Shown here: in pieces, positions 1-5,466 of the stretch
Layout: each line of letters opens with the position of its first letter
Position numbering within the stretch: position 1 is the stretch's first letter
From: an uncultured Clostridiaceae bacterium
Lineage (GTDB): Bacteria; Bacillota; Clostridia; Lachnospirales; Lachnospiraceae
Assembly (NCBI GenBank): GCA_947175375.1
Contig: CAMWMT010000216.1
Location: 1 to 5,466, forward strand
Reading direction: 5' to 3'
Length of the DNA stretch: 5,466 nt
Program-made: the position numbers and the translations under genes
The notes under the pieces: model-generated
Database searches by the model: none
Seen by the model: only the letters and a program-made list of their open reading frames with translations
Told to the model about the DNA's origin: nothing

Positions 1-48
1 ATGAACGCCAATAATCCATGAGTATCAGCGGCAGTTAATTGCGTTCAT
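1..48. repeat. Short inverted repeat spanning the end of the M56 gene
   Basis: ATGAACGC at 1-8 is the exact reverse complement of GCGTTCAT at 41-48, with 32 bases between. The second arm lies in the last codons of the M56 gene and the first just after its stop. It could be the base of a terminator or a hairpin in the transcript, but no T-run is visible because the window ends there. An eight-base match at this distance can arise by chance. Confidence 0.25.
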
Positions 49-1834
49 TAGTATAATGATATTCCCACGGTATTTCATTGAAACATTTATAAAACTCGAT
101 ATTATTCCAGTCCGACACCGGACGATAATCATAGGCAACACCATCAATACTGAAATTAGGACAGCTATCAGTAGCCATAGACAGTCTCACAATATCTTCA
201 TCTGCCAACGTCAGTTCCAGACAGGCACATCGGTTTCCGCAATCTGTTCCCATAGGCATATATTCCGCGTTGCTGAACCACTCTTCAAATTTTTGCAGTG
301 TCTCAATATCTGTTATAGTCTGGCTGAAAAATTGATTGCCAGTAAAAGTGGAATTCACATCCAACTTCGCAGATACAATATCTTTTATATCAGACACATC
401 ATAATTTTGATAACCTGTTTTCTCCAACAGCATGATCTGGATATAGTCGCATAACTTGGCCGCTTCTATCAGGCACTCCCTCATTTCCTTTTCATCGTCA
501 TAAGTATAGTATAGGTACCCACCTTCAAATGCTCTGATCTCTACATCATTATAGATGATCTGCCAGCCTTTTTCTTTATGCCCTTCCCAACGCCTCTCCC
601 ATGGTTCCCCTTCCAGATCCAATGACTCTACCTGTTTTAATAACCATTCCTGATCTTCTCCTTCAGGAATATAATAGTAAAAGGTTTTGTCTCTTATCAT
701 GGAAGGCTGTACCCTTATACAAACCTTATCCGCTTCCGGTTGTTCGTAAAGCGTGATATCTCGTATAGAATCGTTTTCTGCCGGTATTTCTTCCGCCTGT
801 GACGAAAGATTTCCTTCTTTTGTAATTGTTTCATCATCAGGCGTCTGTTTTGATGACTGATCACTTTTATTATTTTCTTCTGTGGGGTTGGTCAAAAAGC
901 ATATCGCCAATATTATTGACACTGCTGCCGCTGCTATCAGAATCCATAACGTCGGCTTTTTATAATTCAATACGGCTTCCACCCTTTCCTTTACTCCCAC
1001 CTCCCCAAAGGCCAGCGGACACACCATGATCAGGCTCCTCTGCCTTGCACATGATAACAGCACTTTAGAATACTCTTTTTTCTCAGAGAATGTCATATCT
1101 TTGGCTGATCTTTCATCACATGCCAGTTCAATGTCCTTGCAGAACAGGGCGTACGCTGCCCAGCAAAGAGGATTAAACCAATGAATACACAATAACAAAT
1201 ATCCTAACGATTTCCACCAATGGTCTTTTCTTTTAAGATGCGCTGATTCATGTACAATGATATAATTCATTTCTTTCTCACTCAGGGCAGAAGAAAGATA
1301 AATCCGTGGTCTGATAATCCCCAAAATAAACGGCGATTTTACGGCATCGCAAATATGGAGATTATCCTTCACGCATACCGCTTCCTTTACAAGTTTATGC
1401 AGTTTTACAGTGCTGCCCATAGCACAAATCATTAACACAATCATGCCACAGACCCATACCATACCCCAAATATAAGTAACCACCTGCCAGGGTGCCACGC
1501 TCGCTGACAAATCATATGCAAAGGACTCCGCCAACATTGGATTTATGGAATTTTCCACAATCGTCAGATGACTGTCTATGGATGGTATATAATTCTGTAC
1601 TTCTCCTTCCACAACTGCGCTGGATCTGACTGGTTCTGTACTGGGCAGTATGCTTAACGGGCTTTCAATAGAAAACGGACAGATCAGCCTGAACGCTACC
1701 GATCCCCACAAGAAACAGATCACCCATTTTGGAATTTTTCGAAACAGGAACCTGATGCATATTACCGCCAATATAAGCCATCCGGCAGTAATACTCATAT
1801 TTAAAATCTTCAGGAAAATAATCTCTATTCTCAT
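35..1834 (-). CDS. M56 family (BlaR1/MecR1-like) membrane zinc metallopeptidase, sensor/antirepressor
   Basis: This 599-residue protein is probably the membrane signal transducer that relieves repression by the BlaI-type regulator encoded just upstream. Hydrophobic segments lie near residues 8-31, 37-54, 115-140, 209-231 and 295-314. The zinc-protease motif HESAH is at 195-199, and the downstream glutamate ligand is probably E236 in IELACDE, the usual M56 arrangement facing the cytoplasm or membrane. After the last membrane segment come a polar, acidic linker (about 316-356) and an outer domain to residue 599. The outer domain is not a beta-lactam-binding domain: there is no SxxK, SxN, KTG series in the right order. 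It contains a CGNRCAC cluster at 532-538. The ATG overlaps the repressor stop codon (ATGA), with GGAGG a few bases upstream, so the two are translationally coupled. In BlaR1 the protease is activated by an outer ligand and leads to repressor loss. That this protein does the same is inference, and its ligand is unknown. Confidence 0.93.
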   Translation of the reverse strand: MRIEIIFLKILNMSITAGWLILAVICIRFLFRKIPKWVICFLWGSVAFRLICPFSIESPLSILPSTEPVRSSAVVEGEVQNYIPSIDSHLTIVENSINPMLAESFAYDLSASVAPWQVVTYIWGMVWVCGMIVLMICAMGSTVKLHKLVKEAVCVKDNLHICDAVKSPFILGIIRPRIYLSSALSEKEMNYIIVHESAHLKRKDHWWKSLGYLLLCIHWFNPLCWAAYALFCKDIELACDERSAKDMTFSEKKEYSKVLLSCARQRSLIMVCPLAFGEVGVKERVEAVLNYKKPTLWILIAAAAVSIILAICFLTNPTEENNKSDQSSKQTPDDETITKEGNLSSQAEEIPAENDSIRDITLYEQPEADKVCIRVQPSMIRDKTFYYYIPEGEDQEWLLKQVESLDLEGEPWERRWEGHKEKGWQIIYNDVEIRAFEGGYLYYTYDDEKEMRECLIEAAKLCDYIQIMLLEKTGYQNYDVSDIKDIVSAKLDVNSTFTGNQFFSQTITDIETLQKFEEWFSNAEYMPMGTDCGNRCACLELTLADEDIVRLSMATDSCPNFSIDGVAYDYRPVSDWNNIEFYKCFNEIPWEYHYTNERN

Positions 1835-2193
1835 CGCTCCTCCGCCTGGTCGATCATCCTGTGGATCGCTTCTGCTTCATCCGCTGTGATCCTGGAGCCC
1901 TGCATAAATGCCGCAATAAATGCCGGAAGAGAACCAGCAAAAGTATCTTCCACATATTTTTTGCTCTGCATGGAATAAAATTTATCTCTGGTAATCACAG
2001 AAGTTACCACTCCGTTTTGATTCCTGAACAGCCCCTTATCAATTAATCTTCGTAATACATTATGGGCCGTAGTTCTCTTCCAGTTAAATTCTACTGCTGT
2101 CATCTTCACCAGTTCAGACGAAGTAACCGGCTCATGCTCCCAGATCATATCCGCATATCGCGCCTCAATAACACCTAACTGTATTTCTGCCAT
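1831..2193 (-). CDS. BlaI/MecI/CopY family winged-helix transcriptional repressor
   Basis: This 120-residue protein is close to the usual BlaI/MecI length of about 125. The N-terminal two thirds form the winged helix. The probable recognition helix, about residues 38-53, contains WKRTTAHNVLRRLIDKG, the family pattern of W-x-x-x-T followed by R-L-x-x-K-G, and a wing follows at about 54-68. The C-terminal part, including ITADEAEAIHRMID near 102-115, matches the helices through which the family dimerises. The ATG is preceded by AAAGGAG with about ten bases between AGGAG and the start. Two palindromes in its own promoter are the obvious binding sites. It sits first in a two-gene operon with the M56 protease, which is the expected antirepressor. 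I do not see the Asn-Phe pair at which staphylococcal BlaI is cut, so if it is cleaved the site differs. Regulation of beta-lactam resistance cannot be concluded, because many such pairs control other genes. Confidence 0.95.
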   Translation of the reverse strand: MAEIQLGVIEARYADMIWEHEPVTSSELVKMTAVEFNWKRTTAHNVLRRLIDKGLFRNQNGVVTSVITRDKFYSMQSKKYVEDTFAGSLPAFIAAFMQGSRITADEAEAIHRMIDQAEER

Positions 2194-2213
2194 CTGTTTC
2201 CTTCTCCTTTTAT

Positions 2214-2232
2214 AGACTACTCAATGTAGTCT
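2214..2232. promoter_or_regulatory. Operator 1 (downstream) for the BlaI-type repressor
   Basis: The palindrome AGACTACTCAATGTAGTCT has GACTAC and GTAGTC half-sites separated by five bases. It lies just downstream of the -10 element, over the expected start of transcription and about 20 bases before the repressor start codon. Its match to the second palindrome and its place before a BlaI-family gene make it a very likely autoregulatory site. Binding here would block initiation or early elongation. The half-sites resemble the ACTA-rich half-sites of BlaI/MecI/CopY regulators. Confidence 0.85.
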
Positions 2233-2239
2233 CAAGTAC

Positions 2240-2258
2240 AGACTACACTAAGTAGTCT
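2240..2258. promoter_or_regulatory. Operator 2 (core promoter) for the BlaI-type repressor
   Basis: The palindrome AGACTACACTAAGTAGTCT has the same half-sites and five-base spacing as operator 1. It lies between the -35 and -10 hexamers and wholly contains the -10, so a bound repressor would exclude RNA polymerase. The two operators are 26 bases apart centre to centre. Read on the minus strand, each begins TTGAGACTAC and ends GTAGTCT, so they are direct repeats as well as palindromes, which suggests cooperative binding of two dimers. Confidence 0.87.
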
Positions 2259-2268
2259 CAAATGTCAA
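2240..2268 (-). promoter_or_regulatory. Promoter of the repressor-M56 operon
   Basis: On the minus strand a perfect -35, TTGACA (2268-2263), is followed by 17 bases and a weak -10, TAGTCT (2245-2240), which matches the consensus at three of six positions. The weak -10 is explained by its being part of operator 2. Transcription would begin near 2233, inside the operator array, giving a leader of about 40 bases with AAAGGAG before the repressor ATG. The -35 begins only 20 bases after the MATE stop codon. Confidence 0.75.
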
Positions 2269-2288
2269 CAGGAAACCTTGCATTCCCC

Positions 2289-3614
2289 TTACCACATGTC
2301 CTCCTGCCCTGATGTATACCTTATCATCAGAATAATAACCCCAACTGCCACAAGCAGTTCTGTAACCGGCATGGCAAACCAGATAGCATCCGCCCCTGCC
2401 AAAACAGGCAGAACGTAAATCAGGATTCCACTGATCACCATTCCTCTCGCAACAGAAACCAAAAAAGAAGCACCCGGTTTCATCAATGACTGAAAATAAT
2501 AGGTCGAAAAAATATTCAGCGGCAGTAACAGGAAGGATATACCATAACTCCGCATAATGGGCGGCGCGATCTGACGAACGGATTCTGTTGGAGCCATAAA
2601 GATGCGAATGAATCCATTGGGAACTGCCCAGATGGATACCGTCCACACAATGCTGAAAAACACTACTGTATACAGTGCATATCGGAGGGTTCCTTTTATC
2701 CTCTCCCAGTTTTGGGAACCGTAACTGACAGATAAGATTGGCTGCGCTGCCTGTCCTACACTGTACGCACAACACTGTACAAATGTACTGACATTTACAA
2801 TAACACCATAGACTGACAAGGCATCTGTTCCGAAATACCGGACAATCTGCCGGTTGAATATCATGGTCAGAAAACCCATTGCCACATCAATGAAAAAGGT
2901 AGAAAAGCCCGTCACCAGGATCTCCTGTGTTTTTTTCAGGAACCGGGAAGGAACCACAAAACGCAGCGTGTTTTTACGTGTAAAAAAGTGAGAAAACATC
3001 ACCATACAGGTAATGACTGCTCCCATCGCAGTTGCCAGTCCCGCACCCTGTATTCCCATGTCCAGAGAAAAGACAAAGAAATAGTCCCCAAAGATATTAA
3101 AGATTCCGCCGGTCAGAACCGCTGCCGTTGCCAGAGCAGGGACATCATCATTTCGTAAAAATGCTGCCAGCATCTGGTTAAAGAGAAATGCAGGGATCAC
3201 AAATTTAATCGGAACAAGATATTCTTTTTCCAGAGGGAGTAACGTTTCCTCTGCGCCAAACAGTGTCAGCATCTCTGTATCAAAAAACACGACCATCAAC
3301 CAGCAAACGATCGACAGCACTATGGTACTGATCAATGCCACTGAAAAATATTCCTGTTGCTCTTTTGCTTCACCCTTTCCTTTTGCGCTACCCAGCAGCA
3401 CAGAACCACCGATTCCAGTCAAAAGCCCCAGACTGTATATAATATTCCAGACCGGAGCCACAACAGCAAGCGCAGCTGTACCATCCGGTCCCTGATACTG
3501 CCCCACCATTGCCATATCCACAACGCCATAGATCGAACTGATCAGCGCACTTCCAAAAGCTGCCGCTAAATACCTGAAATAAATCTTCCTGACATTTCCA
3601 GACAACATATCCAT
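2289..3614 (-). CDS. MATE family multidrug efflux transporter (MepA/NorM-like)
   Basis: This is an integral membrane antiporter of 441 residues, the normal MATE length, with about twelve hydrophobic segments along its whole length. MATE proteins export cationic drugs and metabolites in exchange for Na+ or H+. Family features include an early segment with GVVDMAMVGQY (30-40), the charged loop FLRNDDVPALA (152-162), GGIFNIFGDYFF (169-180), GIQGAGLATA (187-196) and, in the second half, GQAAQPILSVSYG (287-299), which points to the MepA-like branch. I place the start at ATG 3614, because AAAGGAG (3629-3623) lies eight bases before it. The reading frame extends further to a TTG at 3638, but that would put the ribosome binding site inside the coding sequence. 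The gene has its own promoter and an attenuator-like leader. The substrate cannot be told from the sequence. Confidence 0.95.
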   Translation of the reverse strand: MDMLSGNVRKIYFRYLAAAFGSALISSIYGVVDMAMVGQYQGPDGTAALAVVAPVWNIIYSLGLLTGIGGSVLLGSAKGKGEAKEQQEYFSVALISTIVLSIVCWLMVVFFDTEMLTLFGAEETLLPLEKEYLVPIKFVIPAFLFNQMLAAFLRNDDVPALATAAVLTGGIFNIFGDYFFVFSLDMGIQGAGLATAMGAVITCMVMFSHFFTRKNTLRFVVPSRFLKKTQEILVTGFSTFFIDVAMGFLTMIFNRQIVRYFGTDALSVYGVIVNVSTFVQCCAYSVGQAAQPILSVSYGSQNWERIKGTLRYALYTVVFFSIVWTVSIWAVPNGFIRIFMAPTESVRQIAPPIMRSYGISFLLLPLNIFSTYYFQSLMKPGASFLVSVARGMVISGILIYVLPVLAGADAIWFAMPVTELLVAVGVIILMIRYTSGQEDMW

Positions 3615-3630
3615 TTTCCCATCTCCTTTG

Positions 3631-3689
3631 AAAAACAAAAAAGAGCTGGTAAGAAAACAGGCATCTCAGCCTGTTACCTTATCCAGCTC
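3631..3689 (-). terminator. Intrinsic terminator in the MATE leader
   Basis: On the minus strand GAGCTGG (3689-3683) pairs with CCAGCTC (3649-3643). The stem continues through four pairs (3681-3678 with 3653-3650, after a one-base bulge at 3682), a small internal mismatch, and AACAGGC (3675-3669) with GCCTGTT (3662-3656), closed by a six-base loop. The U-tract TTTTTTGTTTTT follows at 3642-3631. There is no U-tract on the plus-strand side, so it works in one direction only. It lies downstream of the MATE promoter and ends just before the MATE ribosome binding site, so it would stop most transcripts of the pump unless overridden. It also insulates the pump from the ABC genes upstream. Confidence 0.88.
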
Positions 3690-3694
3690 ATCAT
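3674..3694 (-). CDS. Possible leader peptide (MMSWIR or MSWIR)
   Basis: A six-codon frame, ATG ATG AGC TGG ATA AGG TAA, lies inside the MATE leader and runs into the 5' arm of the terminator stem. AAGGA (3700-3696) is a weak ribosome binding site, too close to the first ATG and only four bases from the second. A ribosome paused here would cover the terminator's 5' arm and allow readthrough, as in known drug-responsive attenuators of Gram-positive bacteria. Such a short frame can easily arise by chance, and its start codons lie in a possible hairpin. Confidence 0.3.
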   Translation of the reverse strand: MMSWIR

Positions 3695-3732
3695 TTCCTT
3701 ACGAATGATTCACCCTCCGCGTAACTATTGGC

Positions 3733-3761
3733 ATAATAGCAAAAAAAGGATGGTTTGTCAA
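3733..3761 (-). promoter_or_regulatory. Promoter of the MATE gene (sigma-A type, extended -10)
   Basis: On the minus strand TTGACA (3761-3756) is followed by a 17-base spacer and TATTAT (3738-3733), which matches the -10 consensus at five of six positions. TGC directly precedes it, forming an extended -10 motif. The spacer contains a run of seven Ts. Transcription would start near 3726. The promoter lies in the gap after the ABC permease, so the pump is transcribed independently. No copy of the BlaI-type palindrome is present here. Confidence 0.85.
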
Positions 3762-3802
3762 GGACCCACAAACAGGGGCATTTCAGAATTATTGCTGCAA
3801 AG

Positions 3803-5026
3803 TCAGCTTATTTCCTTATGTCGGTATTCCTGATAGATCAAAGGTAACAAGACCACTGTCAAAACAGCATATACAGTCATAATAATCGGCACTTCACCGA
3901 CCACGTTTTTGCCAAGCGGATACAGATTAAAATAATTGAGCGCTGCTCCGGTCTGAAGTAACTGGTCTGGCAGCAGTCCTATGATCTTATTTATGACAGG
4001 ACTGTTGATATTTTCAAGAAAGGACGGAATGAAAATCAATACGACCAGGACCATGACTGCCAGTACAGAAGATTTTGTTTTTGCAGATACCAGCATACTT
4101 AAAAAAGAGATAAACATACAGCCGATATATCCGCCAATCAGGATCAGAAGATACTTTTGCCAGACCGTGATATGGTAAAAACACTTCCAGCTCCCTGCAG
4201 CCTGCACCATAAGATTCCAGCCGTCCATGCCGTAATAACATAAGAGGATCACCGTATACAGCATAAAAGCTGCAAAGTAGACAAGGGTCACCACCAGAAG
4301 ACCTGCCTTGATCTTCGCCAGGACTGCTCTATCCCTTCCGTAAACTGAGGTATAGAAGACCGCGTCCGATCTCCATGTGAATTCGTTGGAAAAGATTCCC
4401 GCAACCAGATATCCCAAGACCAGCATGATAAGCATCACGATCGTAGGCGCATATTCAAACAGCTGCTTCCATCCGGTCACATAATCACAATAAAAGGGTG
4501 TCTGAATGCTTTCATACCGGCGGATCAGATATTCTTTTTCTTTGTCTGAAAACTGGTCTTTCGCCTCACCTGCCAGCCATTCTTTCAGCAGACGTGTCCT
4601 GTTCTCATAGAACATAACTGCGTCATCTTCTGTTAAAGAATTCGCCTGGTAATAATCATAGTCCCGAAATCCAACTGCATAAGAATGATTCAGCAGATCC
4701 CGAATCTCCTCGATTCCCTGCTGCCAGCTGAACGCGATATCCCTTTCTCTTATGATCTCTGACTGTGCCTCCGGAGATTCCCGAATCCTTCGGTTTTCAG
4801 CAATTACTTTTCTTATCATTTCTTCATCCAGATAACCTGCCCATTCCTTCTGCGCCTTTCTTAATTCAGAGACAGCCACCATTCCCTTATGTTCATCTCC
4901 GTTTCCATCCACCCAGCCAACGCCTGCGGCAAAATAACAGGTAAGTCCCATGAAAACGGCCAATAATACAAGGGCAACCCTACTGCCTGTTCTGGAAAAT
5001 ATCTTTTTCAACTCATATTTCGTCAT
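3803..5026 (-). CDS. ABC-2 type transporter permease subunit
   Basis: This 407-residue membrane protein is the likely channel partner of the ATPase encoded just upstream. The layout is that of an ABC-2 exporter permease: a short cytoplasmic start, one membrane segment (about 17-36), a large hydrophilic and charged domain of about 150 residues (38-190) predicted outside the membrane, then five more segments near 193-213, 241-265, 291-314, 320-336 and 380-397, ending in a short basic tail. I chose ATG 5026, giving MTKYELKKIF, because permeases of this kind start with a short amphipathic helix and the ATG overlaps the ATPase end by 14 bases. GTG 5035 in the same frame is a possible alternative, and a longer start at 5098 is unlikely. 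The substrate is unknown; candidates for this type include peptides, lantibiotics and drugs. No strong terminator follows, only a weak stem and a T-run overlapping the MATE promoter (about 3741-3774). Confidence 0.88.
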   Translation of the reverse strand: MTKYELKKIFSRTGSRVALVLLAVFMGLTCYFAAGVGWVDGNGDEHKGMVAVSELRKAQKEWAGYLDEEMIRKVIAENRRIRESPEAQSEIIRERDIAFSWQQGIEEIRDLLNHSYAVGFRDYDYYQANSLTEDDAVMFYENRTRLLKEWLAGEAKDQFSDKEKEYLIRRYESIQTPFYCDYVTGWKQLFEYAPTIVMLIMLVLGYLVAGIFSNEFTWRSDAVFYTSVYGRDRAVLAKIKAGLLVVTLVYFAAFMLYTVILLCYYGMDGWNLMVQAAGSWKCFYHITVWQKYLLILIGGYIGCMFISFLSMLVSAKTKSSVLAVMVLVVLIFIPSFLENINSPVINKIIGLLPDQLLQTGAALNYFNLYPLGKNVVGEVPIIMTVYAVLTVVLLPLIYQEYRHKEIS

Positions 5027-5466
5027 CCTGTTCACCAGTCCTTTCACCAAAGTAGTCCAGGAACAGATCCTCCAGCGTAGCCGTTTCCAAAACAGCATTT
5101 TCTGACGGATGATCTGAAGATATGATCCGCAGTTCGGCCCCGTCCGGTACTGTTTTTATATTTGATACTTTATAGTCTCTCATATAAGCGCCCATGGCTT
5201 CTTTGGGAACCCAGGCGCGCCATACCCGTTCCGGCATAGAGGCAAGCAATTCCTGCGAAGTGCCGGAGGCTTTGATCTTTCCGTCATTCATCAGAAGAAT
5301 CTCATTGGCGATATATTCGATGTCCGATACGATATGAGTAGAAAGCAATACCAGCCGCTTTGCGGAAAGCTCACTGATCAGATTGCGGAAGCGGATCCGC
5401 TCATTGGGATCCAGCCCTGCCGTCGGCTCGTCAAGAATCAATATTTTCGGATCATTGAGCATTGCC
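5013..5466 (-). CDS. ABC transporter ATP-binding subunit (C-terminal part, cut by window edge)
   Basis: Only the last 150 or so residues are present. The frame stays open to the window edge, so the start, Walker A, Q-loop and LSGG signature lie outside. What remains has the Walker B motif KILILDEP with the catalytic glutamate, the D-loop TAGLDP, and the switch histidine in LLSTHIVSD, all intact. About 90 residues follow as a C-terminal extension, ending EQDDEI, as in the ATPases that pair with ABC-2 permeases. The protein would hydrolyse ATP on the cytoplasmic side to power the permease encoded next, with which it overlaps by 14 bases. Internal ATG 5462 sits in the middle of a conserved region (before LNDPKILILDEP) and is not the true start. 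Confidence 0.95.
   Translation of the reverse strand, partial: AMLNDPKILILDEPTAGLDPNERIRFRNLISELSAKRLVLLSTHIVSDIEYIANEILLMNDGKIKASGTSQELLASMPERVWRAWVPKEAMGAYMRDYKVSNIKTVPDGAELRIISSDHPSENAVLETATLEDLFLDYFGERTGEQDDEI

Larger units (their letters stand above)
3615..3726 (-). promoter_or_regulatory. 5' leader of the MATE gene, probable transcription attenuator
   Basis: This is the predicted untranslated leader, about 110 bases from the expected start near 3726 to the MATE start codon. In RNA order it holds a purine-rich GGAGGG (3718-3713), a small hairpin (ATCATT 3709-3704 with AATGAT 3695-3690), and directly against it a long terminator hairpin (3689-3643) with a U-tract, followed by the ribosome binding site. 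GUAAGGAAA (3702-3694) can also pair over nine bases, one of them a G-U pair, with UUUUCUUAC (3657-3649). That pairing would open both the small hairpin and the 3' arm of the terminator, so it is a plausible antiterminator. I do not recognise a known riboswitch class. The trigger could be a stalled ribosome, a ligand or a protein. Confidence 0.6.

Noticed and set aside
374..425. KTG (residues 472-474) and SDIK (481-484) in the M56 outer domain could suggest a penicillin-binding domain.
   Set aside because: In such domains SxxK comes first and KTG about 150 or more residues later. Here the order is reversed and the two are a few residues apart, with no SxN motif.
56..454. A 132-codon open frame on the plus strand opposite the M56 gene.
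   Set aside because: It has no ribosome binding site that I can see, its protein looks like a reverse-strand shadow, and the opposite strand carries a clear full-length M56 protein.
2208..2235. A second promoter for the repressor gene, TTGAGA followed by TATAAA.
   Set aside because: The spacer is only 15 bases and transcription would begin at or within the ribosome binding site. The TTGACA promoter further upstream fits the operators better.
2248..2775. A 175-codon minus-strand open frame within and past the 3' end of the MATE gene.
   Set aside because: It lies in another frame of a clear MATE coding sequence and runs through the operators and promoter of the repressor. Its composition is unlike a real protein.
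3661..3690. CTGGATAA and CTGAGA in the MATE leader recall conserved blocks of the TPP riboswitch.
   Set aside because: The order is reversed relative to the TPP aptamer, the GGGGTGC-type block and the second helix are absent, and both pieces are accounted for by the terminator stem and loop.
3643..3710. Two adjacent hairpins before an efflux gene, as in the guanidine-II (mini-ykkC) riboswitch.
   Set aside because: Neither loop contains the ACGR motif; the loops are CGTAAGGA and TGAGAT, and the second hairpin is a plain terminator.
3741..3774. A terminator for the ABC permease: a GTTTGT/ACAAAC stem followed by a T-run.
   Set aside because: The stem is only six mostly A-T pairs, the T-run begins five bases after it, and the same bases form the -35 and spacer of the MATE promoter.
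5047..5054. AGTAGTCC inside the ATPase gene as another repressor site.
   Set aside because: It is a single half-site with no matching arm and lies within coding sequence.

Overview
The window carries five protein-coding genes, all on the minus strand. They look like ordinary accessory and regulatory genes of a low- to moderate-GC Gram-positive anaerobe. My best guess is a member of the Clostridia, probably Lachnospiraceae-like. This rests on strong AAAGGAG-type ribosome binding sites, sigma-A-like TTGACA promoters, an intrinsic terminator with a long U-tract, and the gene families present (BlaI/M56 pair, MepA-like MATE pump, ABC-2 exporter). The assignment is by general resemblance and not by any search.

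In transcription order (high to low coordinates) the first unit is an ABC exporter. It has the C-terminal part of an ATP-binding subunit (5013-5466, cut by the window edge) and, overlapping it by 14 bases, an ABC-2-type permease with a large predicted extracytoplasmic domain (3803-5026). A 188-base gap follows. It holds a well-formed extended -10 promoter and a leader with a strong intrinsic terminator placed just before the ribosome binding site of a MATE efflux pump (2289-3614). The leader also has an alternative pairing that would break the terminator, and a six-codon open frame running into the terminator stem, so it looks like a transcription attenuator controlling the pump.

Twenty bases after the MATE stop codon begins the promoter of a second regulated unit, a BlaI/MecI/CopY-type repressor (1831-2193) and an M56 (BlaR1-like) membrane metallopeptidase (35-1834), coupled by an ATGA overlap. 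Two near-identical 19-base palindromes, 26 bases apart, cover the -10 region and the probable start of transcription, so the pair almost certainly represses itself. The M56 protein keeps the zinc-protease motif but has no penicillin-binding sensor. Its outer domain is of a kind I do not recognise, with a CxxxCxC cluster and possibly two related lobes.

The likely logic is that the membrane protease senses an envelope-side signal and inactivates the repressor, derepressing its own operon and perhaps genes outside the window. The MATE pump appears to be controlled separately, by its leader. I saw no RNA genes, insertion sequences, CRISPR arrays or attachment sites. The most unusual parts are the MATE leader and the M56 sensor domain; the rest is conventional.
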